This document shows positions 35,530 through 45,648 of a stretch of 64,000 nt of DNA, piece after piece. The translations under genes and the position numbers were made by a program. The notes beneath the pieces are model-generated. The model saw only the letters and a list, made by a program, of their open reading frames with translations, searched no databases and was not told where the DNA came from. Source of the DNA: Mucidula mucida (Eukaryota > Basidiomycota > Agaricomycetes > Agaricales > Physalacriaceae); contig JADNYV010000030.1 of assembly GCA_015501055.1 (NCBI GenBank), positions 124,001 to 188,000 of the forward strand, given 5' to 3'. The number at the start of each line of letters is the position of its first letter. Position 1 is the first letter of the stretch.

Positions 35530-37693
35530 ATGACATTCATGATGTCTCTTTCTCCCAACCTCCAGCTCCTTGTCATAGGTCTCGTTGCTCTAGCGCTGCT
35601 TCGCTTCCTCGCTCGAAGGAAGTGTCGATTGTACCCGCCTGGCCCTCCTCGCTATCCGTTTATTGGGAACTTGTTCAATCGGCCCTCGCGGTCAGAATGG
35701 CAAACATTCGCGAAGTGGTCTGAAGAATTTGGTGAGGAATCACTCAACGTGAGTTTGAGCTCTTGTTGACATTCTGCAGACAGCGACATCGTACACATGG
35801 ACGTCTGCGGTAAATCGATCGTCATTCTCAACTCCCAGAAGGCCGTTTTCGACTTGTTCAGCAAAAAGGGAAGCTTGTACTCTGGTCGGTGAGCATGCTG
35901 TCTTGTGAGAGAAGAGACGCAGTCTGAGTAGTATTGATATTGGTTTCCAGACCATCTTAGTTATGGCGCATGAACTCATGGGGTGGGCGCGCTCCCTCAC
36001 AGCTAACCAGTACAACGAAGAGTGGTAAGTATCGTTACGTTCCCTGCGAAAGATTTACAGACGAGAGGACAGGCGTCAACAAAGGCGTCATTTCCACCAA
36101 GAATTCAACGAGGTTGCAGTTCAGCGATTCTTTCCCGTCCAGACCAAGGCAGTGCATGGGTTACTTCGACGTTTCCTGGAGTCTCCTGATGATTTTATGG
36201 CACACATTAAGCATATGGCTGCGACGATAATCCTCACCGTGGCTTATGGGCTGGAGATTCAATCGAAGGACGACCCACTGATCAAACTTAGCGACGATGC
36301 TGTCAAACCGGCTTCGGATGCTGGACGGCCAGGAGAGTATCTAGTCGTGAGTGTGAGTGTATCCTACGCAAGTATCAACAATCCTATACCCTCCTCAGGA
36401 CGTGATAGAGCCATTGAAGTATATTCCTGAATGGTTTCCGGGTGCAGATTTCAAGCGCAAGGCGCGTCTGTGGCGGCAGCTTGCGCATGATATGTGGAAT
36501 ATACCCTGGAACATGACCAAGCAACAAATAGTGGGTGATCCGAGTTACAATGTCGAAAATGTTCAATGTTTGTAGGCTTTGGGAACTGCTGCGCCTTCCT
36601 TCGTGTCGTCCTGCTTGATGCACTCAATCACTGCGACAGTGACAATAAAGCTAGGGACGAATATCACATACAAAGTGCTGCTGGATCTATGTACGCTGGT
36701 AGGAACTTCTAATCTCAGCGGCGTCGAGGAACGGAACTGATCTTCTTTGCGTGTAGCTGGTGTCGACACTGTTTGTATAGTTGCTCTCCTTTGGACCTAC
36801 ACTGATATCCAGGCGACAGACGATGGCAGCTGTAGGGTTCTTTCTCCTGGCCATGGTACAGTTCCCCGAAGCACAAGCGAAGGCTCAGGCCGAAATTGAC
36901 ATGGTATTGGGTCGAGGGCACTTACCCACCTTTGACGACATGGAGTCCCTTCCGTACGTGACCGCCCTCGTGCGGGAGGTACTGAGATGTGACCTGCCTG
37001 CGCCTATCGGCGAGTGCTCGCAGTTAATGATTGCTTGGTATCACTCTAACAGGTGCTGCTTTTTTCAGCCATACTCCATACTACCACAAAGGACGATGTC
37101 TACAGAAACATTTTATTCCGAAAGGCGCCTTCGTAGTCTCCAATCTCTGGTACGCCGATCTTTGAGGGTTTAATCAACTTTACTGAGCATCTGTTGTAGG
37201 GCAATAACACACGACCCGGTATGCAATCTTGATAGATCTTCATATCCTACATGAGATGAAGAGGTTCCCAGAAAGTCTACTCCGAACCGTTGGCCTTCAA
37301 ACCTGAGCGATACGTTGGTCCTGATGGGAAGCTAGACCAATCAGTGAAGGATCCATCTGAAGTTGTCTTCGGGATTGGTCGACGTACATGCCCTGCACGG
37401 TAAGGCGTTCTCTGGCTTACGCAGATTTCTAACTCCTGTACACAGAACTCTAGGCTACAATAACATCTGGATTTCCGCAGTCTCTATCTTAGCAACTTTC
37501 GATATCAAGCCGGACCTGAGTTCGCACCGAGAAAGTCACAATGGGAACAGGCCTTATAGCGTATGACATTCGTTGCTCTGAGCACCTTATGGGTTATAAT
37601 TCGCTTTGCAGGTTTCCAGAATCATTCCCTATCTCAATGACACCTCGTTCCATGGAGGTTGTTAGACTCATTCGAGAATTGGATTCAAAGTGA
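35530..37693 (+). CDS. Cytochrome P450 monooxygenase, frame broken in three places
   Basis: This is a heme monooxygenase of the large Agaricomycete CYP set, anchored by the N-terminal helix LQLLVIGLVALALLRFL and followed by the hinge YPPGPPRYPFIGN. Other landmarks are the C-helix WRQQRRHFHQEF, YIPEWFPGADFKRKARLWR, the I-helix oxygen-binding motif AAGVDTT, the ExxR of the K-helix (REVLR), AFKPERYVGPDGK, and the heme loop FGIGRRTCPAR with the ligand Cys. The usual Gly after the Cys is Ala. The end is ELDSK at 37693. To read the family sequence, one base must be added near 35,957 (RPS-VMAHELMGW), near 36,610 (APSFVS to LLDALNHCDS), and in a T run near 37,112 (YRNI to IPKGAFVVSN). So it is either a pseudogene or affected by sequence errors. 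The substrate is unknown. Confidence 0.75.
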
Positions 37694-37817
37694 CTGTGAT
37701 TGCATAGTAGCTTGTACTCATGGCGCCACCTTGTTCAATGTACTAGCTCTGATAATATTGTCGCTGTATACCGGTAGCATATGAATTGCTTTGACAGCTG
37801 TACCATGTGTACATCCT

Positions 37818-38290
37818 TCAAGATCTCTTCTGTCGCTGCATTTGTTCGACGACCAGATCTACATCTGTTTCCGATGTTTGAGAAAGTCAACTCGACATCC
37901 AGAAGTCATCTATTTACCTGCTTTCAAGGCCCCCTCTGTTTTCAGCATACTCATATCATCCGCGCATTCCGTCATTTTCTGTGAGATATCTTGTCGCCAT
38001 TCGTCAAACAATTGGGCATGCTTCTCCTTCGTTCTCCTCCGCTCGGTTTTCCCAACCTCATGTTCTTCACATCTATGCTTCTGCTCTTCTATAGCGTTGC
38101 CCTGCTGCCTGAGCTGGGCCAAGATTTCAGACAGATCTTTCTTCACATCATCGCGACGAGCTCGAGCCGCTAGCGATTCCTCTTCCACCTGAGCGGCTCT
38201 GTCCGTTTGTCGTTGCCTGTTTTCGACCTGAAGTTGTTCCTTCAGCCGCTTTAGGTCCTCTTTGAGGGTTGCTATTTGAGCGTCCTTCAT
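37818..38290 (-). CDS. Coiled-coil protein of unknown function
   Basis: From the start at 38290 (MKDAQIATLKEDLKRLKEQL) the protein is an almost continuous heptad-rich coiled coil: QTDRAAQVEEESLAARAR, KDLSEILAQLRQQGNAIEEQ, and EKHAQLFDEWRQDISQKM. It ends either at a TAG at 37910 or, after a GTAAAT...GTAG intron, as DLVVEQMQRQKRS at 37818. I prefer the latter because the splice borders are good. Short coiled-coil proteins of this kind occur in mushrooms near F-box-like and other accessory genes; their role is unknown. It is convergent with the P450 and divergent from the F-box-like gene. Confidence 0.55.
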
Positions 38291-38595
38291 TGTTGCTGAG
38301 TGAGGTTTCTCGAGGGCTGGATCAACAAGTTCCGAAGCACATCATGCGGTCAAGGTCATGAATTGACCAGATTATTTCGGGACTCTTGAAAGCCACCGAA
38401 TTATCCACACCTCAGATAGTGAGTTATATCTGCCTACCGAAGACACGTTCTCTAAGTACGGATGGGGAGAGCCCATCAAGGGCACAGCGTTGGACTCCCA
38501 CGGTTGCGACGAGGTGACTGTCTCTTCCTCATCGCTTCGATTCTCAGCCAGTAAGCACTGCGCGTCCAGACTTTTCCCTGACGCGAAAAAAAGAG
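38291..38595. promoter_or_regulatory. Divergent promoter region, coiled-coil protein / F-box-like gene
   Basis: The 305 bp lie between two start codons that face away from each other. I see no specific motif. Frames crossing it are reverse-strand shadows of the F-box-like gene. Confidence 0.35.
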
Positions 38596-39799
38596 ATGCA
38601 CATCCCACAAGAACTAGTCGATCTCGTCCTCGCCCACTTGGATGATAACGATGACAGGCAGACATTCCAGAACTGCGCTTTGGCCGGAAGATCCTTGCTT
38701 GCAGGAGCAAGGACTCGCTTGTTCTCTCGAATAACCTTCGACAATCATCACAATCCCTTCAACTTCGAGCAGCTTCCGCCCAACGACATCGCGCCCTACG
38801 TCAAGGAAGTCGTGTACTTTCGCCGGAGAGCAATGACCACTGCACTAGTCTTTGAGGTGTTAACATCGTTCCCAAATCTCAAGGACCTCGCATTTCACGA
38901 ATTCCATATTACCACCCCCATCGCCCACCGCCTATCGGTAGTATCTCATTGAACATCCGCGGTCTGACATTGAAATCAGTTCCTTCGAGGATTCATCAGT
39001 AGCATTCCGATTTCTCTCCCTTTTCACCGATCTTACAAGATTTTCCTTCTTCGGGCTGGGATTGGAGCGGGAGAAATTTGAAGAGACATGTTTCACTCAC
39101 CGAGTGACAGACGAGCATGCCGGGAAAGTGTCTGTACAAGATCTGGAGCTGTTCTCTTTTGGGAAACAGTTAAAGACACTCGTTCTTAACGACCGCTCTC
39201 CGATATGTCTCTGTCATCTCAAAACTCTTAAGCTTACTCTGACCCTCTCCGACGCGGTCTTAGCGACACTCCATGAGTTATTGAACGCATCGCGAGGGGC
39301 CTTGACGCAATTGCGCATCATGCCCCATATGTTCTCTAACGAACCCGCTGTGGCACACAGTCAGTGTCCTTGCTGTTGTTTCGCAAAACGTGTTATTCAC
39401 CTCTTAGTATCATTGAAGATGTGGGGTCACCTCTCCGAATGGGACACCTCGAGCGCATATCTATCAACACCGAGGCACCACCACATTCTCCTACAGTGGT
39501 TAAGCCATGCCTTCTCGGGTATAGAGGGAGGCAACCTTGAACAGCTACATATCACTATTTTACTGCGTAACACCTTCGTGCACAAGGATCGGGCCATCCT
39601 TGATACAGGATACTGGCGAGGTCTCGATGTCGCGCTGTCTTCGAAATCGGTACCAAATCTTCGTTCTGTTCATGTGCGTCTGGCATATAGCTTCAGTGCT
39701 GTGTCCATCCTGCTTCTCGTACGCGATACTATAAGAGCAGCTTGCGAGGGTTTGGAACAACGGCAGTTGCTCTCATTCGAGCTCGATGGTGCGCAATAG
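38596..39799 (+). pseudogene. F-box-like protein, reading frame interrupted several times
   Basis: The start MHIPQELVDLVLAHLDDNDD followed by RQTFQNCALAGRSLLAGAR is the F-box-like N-terminus common in mushroom genomes. It is followed by a leucine-rich helical region (APYVKEVVYFRRRA, FPNLKDLAFHEFHI, LFTDLTRFSFFGLG, LKTLVLNDR, GGNLEQLHITILL, SVPNLRSVHVRL). The first frame ends at 38952. The family-like continuation needs one-base changes near 38,945 and 38,978. Between about 39,435 and 39,510 the better match (HLERISINTEAPPHSP) is in another frame, with a return afterwards. No intron with proper borders repairs this. F-box-like proteins are substrate adaptors of ubiquitin ligases, but this copy is probably decayed or badly sequenced. 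Confidence 0.5.
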
Positions 39800-40706
39800 T
39801 TGCCTGGTCATCGGAACCATCATCTGACAACCCTAGAACGGAGGGGTGAATTGGTTTCTGACTATCAGACAGAAACGGAGCATGGCTTGAACTTTTAGGT
39901 GATGATGGTTAGTCCAGCTTGGCTAATAAGAAACGTGGGAATTAGGTGGCTCTACCAGTGGTCGTGAACATTGCAGGCCGATACTCCAAGAGAACATAGA
40001 AAGAAGGGATGTTTCCCAGATCCGGGCACCGGAGCTTTACGGATAGTCAACATACAACATACTACGATATCCAAACTACTTATCAGGAATGACAATTGGG
40101 AGCTCTGAGGAGAAATTAGTGAATCCACTTGACAGCTGGGCTTGTGGGTTGTACGCGCAAGGGGATGTAGGATTGCCGCGTGAGGATGGTGACTACCTGC
40201 CGTTCACCCCAGCCAGGCGGGGACAGTACACTGAAGGTAGGACTCAGCAGCTTTCAAGTCACTGCTCCACGGCGCCTTTTCTCGTACTAGACCAACTTAT
40301 CAGTAAGCACGGGCCGAATTCCTCGACAACTTGATTAAAGACAACATCGCCCACAGGAAAACATTGAGAAAGTCTGCTTCCCAGGTCAAGAATTCGCCTG
40401 TTCTCCCAGATAGTCTTCGACTGGTCTCGCACTCCTGCCAGTCTGCGCGCGTTTCCCTTAGCGAAACCGTATGGTTTATTTATTGAAGCCAAGACTGCAG
40501 TCGACTTGACCTTTCTTTGTACTTGAAAGGGTTGTAACTGTTATGCGGATAGATTGAATATCGTGTTTTGTACGAAGGGTTGTCTAGCTTTTGGCGGCGG
40601 ATAGCATGACTTGCTGTGCAGTGACTGTGCCGAACGTCATCCTGCGGACGCAACACCGCCAAACATATAAAGCTCATTATAACTACGACCATTGCCACTG
40701 CTAGAC
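39800..40706. other. Long intergenic stretch upstream of verprolin
   Basis: These 907 bases hold several open frames of 70-80 codons on both strands, none with recognisable domains, consistent splice sites or a good start context. It presumably contains the verprolin promoter. No transposon ends, tRNA or direct repeats are apparent by eye. Confidence 0.4.
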
Positions 40707-42103
40707 ATGGCTTCTAACGCTCTGTTACAGCAAATCCAGGCCGGAAGGAAACTAAAGAAGGCAGAGACCAATGACCGAAGTGCACCGGCAGTAGAGACGG
40801 CAAAAGGAGGAGGCGGTGGAGGCGGTGGTCGGTCAGTGGTATCGTCGGGGTCGGCGTCCGCAATGCCTGCGATGGGAGGACCACCGCAATTGGGTGGATT
40901 GTTTGCGGGCGGCATGCCCAAGCTAAAGCCAGCAGGACAGAACAATCAAGGTGTGGACGGCAGCAAAAAGTTGTGATATCTGCAACTCACTTGTTCTAAG
41001 CGAAACCGCCAACTTTGGGAAAGCCACCTTCGATTCCCAAACGTGATACACCTTCGCCAGCGCCGCCATCGCGCCCAGTGCCGACACCGAAAGCGCCGGC
41101 GCCGCCTTCAAGAGCTCCGCCTGCGCCTGCTCCTCCATCGCGCACTGCACCACCATTACCACCCGCGGCGCCCAGTCGTATTGTTCCCACACCTCCCCCA
41201 GCACCTGCTAGAGCTGTGCCGACGCCGCCAGCGACTCCAAGTCGCTCAGTGCCAACGCCACCGCCTGCACCGAGTCTTCCGTCACGGCATGTCCCGCCGC
41301 CACCTGCTGCTCCTAGTCTACCCTCCAGAACGGTACCACACCTACCTTCGGCAGCGCCTAATCTACCGTCACGGCTTGTGCCGCCACCACCTGGCCGTAA
41401 GGTGCCGCCTTCACCGGGATCGGCACCGCTTCCTCCTGCGCGTCCATCTCCGGCTCTTCCGGTCCGGAGCGCGTCTCCCATTGCAAGACCTGCATCTGCA
41501 GCTCCACGAGCAGCGCCACCTGCGATTCCGGCGCGAAGTAGCACAATCTCGCCGTCTCCCAGTCGAGCTGTTCCTCCTCCTCCATCTCTACCTGGTAGAG
41601 CTCCACCGCCACCGCCTCCAGCGCGTCCACACAGCGTTGGCGCGCCTCCTGCACCTCCGCCGCGTCCAAGTAGTGTAGGTGCTGCTCGCAGTGTACCACC
41701 GCCTCCTGCTCGGAAAGCGCCGACATCAACTTTGGGACCTCCTGCACCCCCGCAACGCGTTCGGGCATTGTCTCAAGTAGATGCGCCTTCGCCTCCGTCC
41801 GTTTCACCCGCGAGTAGCCTGGCAACTCCACCGGTGCGACCGCGTACTACCTCGGTTGGTAGTGCACCACCGCCACGCCCGCCAGTCAATGGGAGCGCGG
41901 GTCCCCGCAGAAAAAGTGAGTTTGTCATTTTCTGTTCTGTTTCATTGCTAATACTATGTCTAGTTCCTTCTCCGCCACCGAATGCCGGGTCTCACGTATT
42001 TCCCGTGAACGATTTTCCTCCGCCACGTCCGTTCCAGGCCAGCGTAAAGACGTATCACAGTGGGCAGCAGCGGGGGTGTAACTTTGATCTGAGCTCCTTG
42101 TAG
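40707..42103 (+). CDS. VRP1: Verprolin / WIP-like actin regulator
   Basis: Verprolin binds actin and the WASP homologue and drives cortical patch assembly and endocytosis. From the start at 40707 the WH2 actin-binding motif is clear: NALLQQIQAGRKLKKAETND. A Gly-rich segment follows (KGGGGGGGGRS), then an intron (about 40,951-41,001) and a region of over 300 residues with short proline runs (PPPAPSRS, PPPPARKAP) able to bind SH3 and profilin. The last exon encodes FPVNDFPPPRPFQASVKTYH, like the WASP-binding C-terminus of WIP, and stops at 42103. The high GC and Pro content also opens long but meaningless frames on the other strand. Confidence 0.9.
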
Positions 42104-42272
42104 ATACAGTAGACAGGATACTGGAGAATTGATGGATAAATTCCGATGTGATGCAACACGTATCTGAATAAGAGTATTCCAAAACGGGTAACTTCCACGT
42201 CAGTACCGTCCGCATCGCATCCAATTTAAAAAGGCGTGACCTGCTGGGGAATCCTTTCATACTGCTTCCACG

Positions 42273-44044
42273 ATGCGCTATTCCTCGCTGTTCACCTCAG
42301 CGCTGGCGCTTGCTTTCACCTCGACCGTCGTTGCGAATGACGCGCCCTCTGACGTTATCTCTCTCACCGCCTCAGACTTTGACACTATCGTCAAGCCTGA
42401 ACCACTAATTCTTGTAGAATTCTTTGCCCCATGGTATGTCGACCATTCGCTACGCTGTCATTTCTCATCTTTCTCTATAGGTGTGGTCACTGCAAGGCTC
42501 TGGCACCCCATTACGAAGAGGCTGCGACTGCTCTCAAAGAGAAGAATATTAAGATTGCCAAAGTCGACTGTGTAGACCAGGCAGATCTCTGTCAAGCAAA
42601 TGGTATCAGTGGATATCCGTACGTCTATTGTCTGTTCAATATTGCGTTTGCTCACCATGCATTAGTACACTTCGTGTTTACAAGAATGGTGAACCGTCCG
42701 ACTACCAGGGCCCCCGAAAAGCCGATGGCATTATTGCTTACATGGTCAAGTATGTAGCCCATCTCTTTCCTGCAGCTCCTGTCTAATGTTCGCCTAGACA
42801 ATCCCTGCCTGCTGTTTCTACCGTCACCGCTGACTCGTTTGATGAATTCTCAACCGCCGACAAGGTCGTTATCATTGCATACGTGTCTTCTGCTTCCGAT
42901 GCCCTCGCTACCGAGTTCGCTACTGCTGCTGAGAAGCACCGCGATGACTATCTCTTTGGTCAGGTCACAGACGAGGCTCTCATTGCTGCCAAGGGTGTCT
43001 CTGCTCCTACCATAGTTGTCTACCGTTCATTCGACGAGCCTACGGTTACATACCCCTACCCCGTCTCAGCCGCCACCGCCCAGGAGATTGCCGATTGGAT
43101 TCTTGACCTTTCTGTTCCCATCATCGACGAGGTCTCAAGTGAAAACTACGCCGTTTACGCTCAGAGCACAAAGCCTCTCGCTTACCTTTTCCTCGACCCC
43201 ACTGCCGAGGACAAGGAGGCGCAAATTGCTGGCATCAAGCCTATTGCCGCCAAATACAAGTCCAAGATGAACTTTGTTTGGATTGACGCCATCAAGTTCG
43301 GTGACCACGCAAAGGCCTTGAACCTCAACGAGGCAAAGTGGCCCAGCTTTGTCGTCCAAGACCTCGAGAAGCAGCTCAAGTATCCCTTCGACCAGAGCAA
43401 GGAAGTGACACCTGAGGTTGCTGAGGACTGGGTTCAGCAGTACCTCGATGGCAAGCTCGTGCCAGAGCTCAAGAGCCAGCCTATTCCGGAATCCCAGGAC
43501 GAGAGTGTTTTCACCCTCGTTGGCAAGCAGTTCGACGAAGTTGTATTTGACGACTCGAAGGATGTCTTCGTTGAGTTCTACGCCACATGGTGAGCTTCGA
43601 TTTGCATGCGATACTTCAAAGCCTGAGCTAACCACATTGCAAGGTGCGGACACTGCAAGCGTCTCAAGCCCACATGGGACAGCGTGGGTGACCACTTTGC
43701 CAACGTCAAGGACCGTGTCGTAATGTATGTCTTCCCGATCCCTCTATCTGTTCAATCATGACGGCTGACCGTTACTCAACAGTGCCAAGATGGAGGCTAC
43801 CGAGAACGATCTCCCTCCTTCCGTCCCCTTCCGTATCTCTGGTTTCCCCACGCTCAAGTTCAAGCCTGCAGGTGGTAAATCATGGCTCGACTATGAGGGT
43901 GACCGCACTCTGGAGAGCTTGATTGCTTACGTTGAGGAGAACGCCAAGAACAGTTTGGAGGCGAAGATCGAGGAAGTCGTTGGTGAGACCGCTGAAGACG
44001 CTGCCCAAGTGCCAGTGAATGACACCAAGCATGATGAGCTTTGA
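42273..44044 (+). CDS. PDI1: Protein disulfide isomerase
   Basis: PDI forms and rearranges disulfides in the endoplasmic reticulum. The start at 42273 gives a signal peptide (MRYSSLFTSALALAFTSTVV). Two catalytic thioredoxin domains have [20 protein letters not shown] and FYATWCGHCKRLKPTWDSV, flanking two redox-inactive thioredoxin-like domains (a-b-b'-a' order, about 500 residues). The C-terminus has an acidic-rich tail and the retention signal HDEL before the stop at 44044. Each CGHC site is interrupted by an intron inside the preceding Trp codon (42434-42480 and 43590-43643). All splices keep frame. Codon use is strongly biased to C-ending codons (for example GTC, AAG, CTC), as expected for a highly expressed gene. 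Confidence 0.97.
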
Positions 44045-44723
44045 TTGATGTATGTACCATAACATCAGTAGCGAAAATAATCAGCGGGTCGGTCCAGCAT
44101 TGATGTCGAAGGTAGTCGAGGAAGATTGTCGATAAGGTTACTCCCCACATGAAGGAGCAGATACAGATGGAGACGACGCTTCCTCACAAAAGTGTATACA
44201 CCCGCAAAAAGAATCTGTGCATGGTATAGACGTGCCTGCTTGGACTTGCTGAGTCTTTGATGAAGTTTTCCCTGTGAAGGGTCATATCTGTTACTGACAG
44301 AGCGTAAACACGCATTAGATGATTGACACAATCTACATGGTAAGTTGTGATCGTGTACTATGATCGGAGTATGGACGCTGATGCAATTCAACGTCGACGA
44401 GGGCGCACTCCGCCCGTCCGCCGGCAGTACTCAACAACTCTCTGATCTACTCCTCTTGAATCTGAAGATGTCTCATCAAGACTGCAGCACTTCCACGTCC
44501 CAAGAATTCTCCAAGGATGCATCTTCAGCCTAAGACTCATATCACCGGTTCCATCTTTTGGCTCCTTGGAATTCGACCTCGGTGCTGAGATCATGATGTT
44601 GCCTTTTGAGGCGCTTATGTCCATCTTCAGTTACGGAGGCCCGTTGATGTTCTTTCCCAGGCGGGCTCTTAGGGAAAGAACTCTTATGGGTCCTCTTGAT
44701 CCTCCAGCGGCCACCTCGGAACC
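44045..44723. other. Intergenic stretch between PDI1 and OPI3
   Basis: In these 679 bases I see the 3' flank of PDI1 and the upstream region of OPI3. Open frames on the minus strand (44,065-44,391 and 44,388-44,624) have no family features. No repeat or RNA gene is apparent. Confidence 0.4.
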
Positions 44724-45540
44724 ATGGTTGACTTGATCCACATGAATGGAAATGGAGGCAGCTGCACAAGTATCCTATCGTGTATAGATTGGCGGCAGCC
44801 CTCACTCTACGCGTCCTTGGTTTCTATCATGGCCAGTCCCCTGATATGGAACATCGTAGCCAGAAATGGTGTGTTTCTGTCTGCATCTCTGCTTGTCGTG
44901 TCTCAAGTACTGTGGCAGAATACAAGCGGAAGACTTTGACTCGCGCTGTTGGCCCGTACATCGGATGCTCAATTTGGAACATGTATTTTTTTCGCAGGTC
45001 TTCTTCGTGATGTCTTGTAAGCTCAGAATCTCGACATTCAAGCCAAATGCTAACTCCCGCAGTACAAGATTGCGTTATTCGACCAACCTCGATACAGCTG
45101 CCATGCTGGCTGCAAACAGGTGTCTCGTGGCATCATTTTTCTAGCTGGTAATAGCCTCGTTGGGACTTCGTTCTGGCGCCTTGGCTTCTATGGGACGTAC
45201 CTCGGTGATTACTTCGGGATTCTCATGAACGGACGGGTAGAAGCCTTCCCATTCAATGTTCTAAATCACCCCATGTACGTTGGAAGTACATTATGCTTCT
45301 TCGGGGCAGCTCTCTGGTACTCCTGACTTTCTGAGGATAGCGCCAGGTTTGCTTACCCTTGCTGTAGGTATGAACGACCTGCAGGGTTGTTGGTAGCAGT
45401 GTACGTCCATTTCGTATATGTCACTGCCGTGAAATTCGAAGAGTGGGTTGTCGTCAACTTCATAGCCGTTATCTGACTGAGGGATTAGACCTTTCACTGT
45501 TATGATATATGCTGAGCGCGGTGCCAAGTCATCAAAATAA
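44724..45540 (+). CDS. OPI3: Phospholipid N-methyltransferase (OPI3 type)
   Basis: OPI3 carries out the last two methylations from phosphatidyl-monomethylethanolamine to phosphatidylcholine in the ER membrane, using S-adenosylmethionine. The start at 44724 gives MVDLIHMNG and SLYASLVSIMASPLIWNIVA. After one intron the protein reads NEYKRKTLTRAVG. The conserved core is clear: GFYGTYLGDYFGIL, AFPFNVLNHPMYVGSTL, and FFGAALW, followed by ERPAGLLVAVYVHFVYVTAV, KFEE, and a tail ending RGAKSSK at 45540. Between 44,984 and 45,018 the frame does not close cleanly. A run of seven T and the exon end DVL look one base long and one base short, respectively, so the model there is provisional. The protein is about 200 residues, as usual. 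Confidence 0.8.
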
Positions 45541-45648
45541 GACGTTCTGAGATGTGTACCTGCAGCGGATGTCACTATACTGATATTGGTGGCGCTTCGT
45601 AGTATTGATTTATCGCCTCAAAGAACATCAAGATGATCAATGCGCCCT

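Noticed and set aside
40259..40492. 77-codon minus-strand frame near 40.3 kb considered as a gene or rDNA-derived fragment
   Set aside because: There are no domain features, no splice support, and no convincing resemblance to ribosomal RNA when read by eye.
35530..40706. Possible secondary-metabolite cluster around the P450
   Set aside because: There is no synthase, transporter, transferase or pathway regulator nearby. The neighbours are coiled-coil and F-box-like genes.
40996..41831. Long minus-strand and alternative-frame open frames opposite verprolin (Gly/Ala-rich and Arg/His-rich)
   Set aside because: They are mirror images of the GC-rich proline repeats. Composition is biased, there are no starts or splice sites of their own, and the plus strand encodes a clear verprolin.
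43135..43695. 186-codon open frame on the minus strand opposite PDI1
   Set aside because: It is antisense to a conserved exon with strong codon bias and shows no independent evidence.
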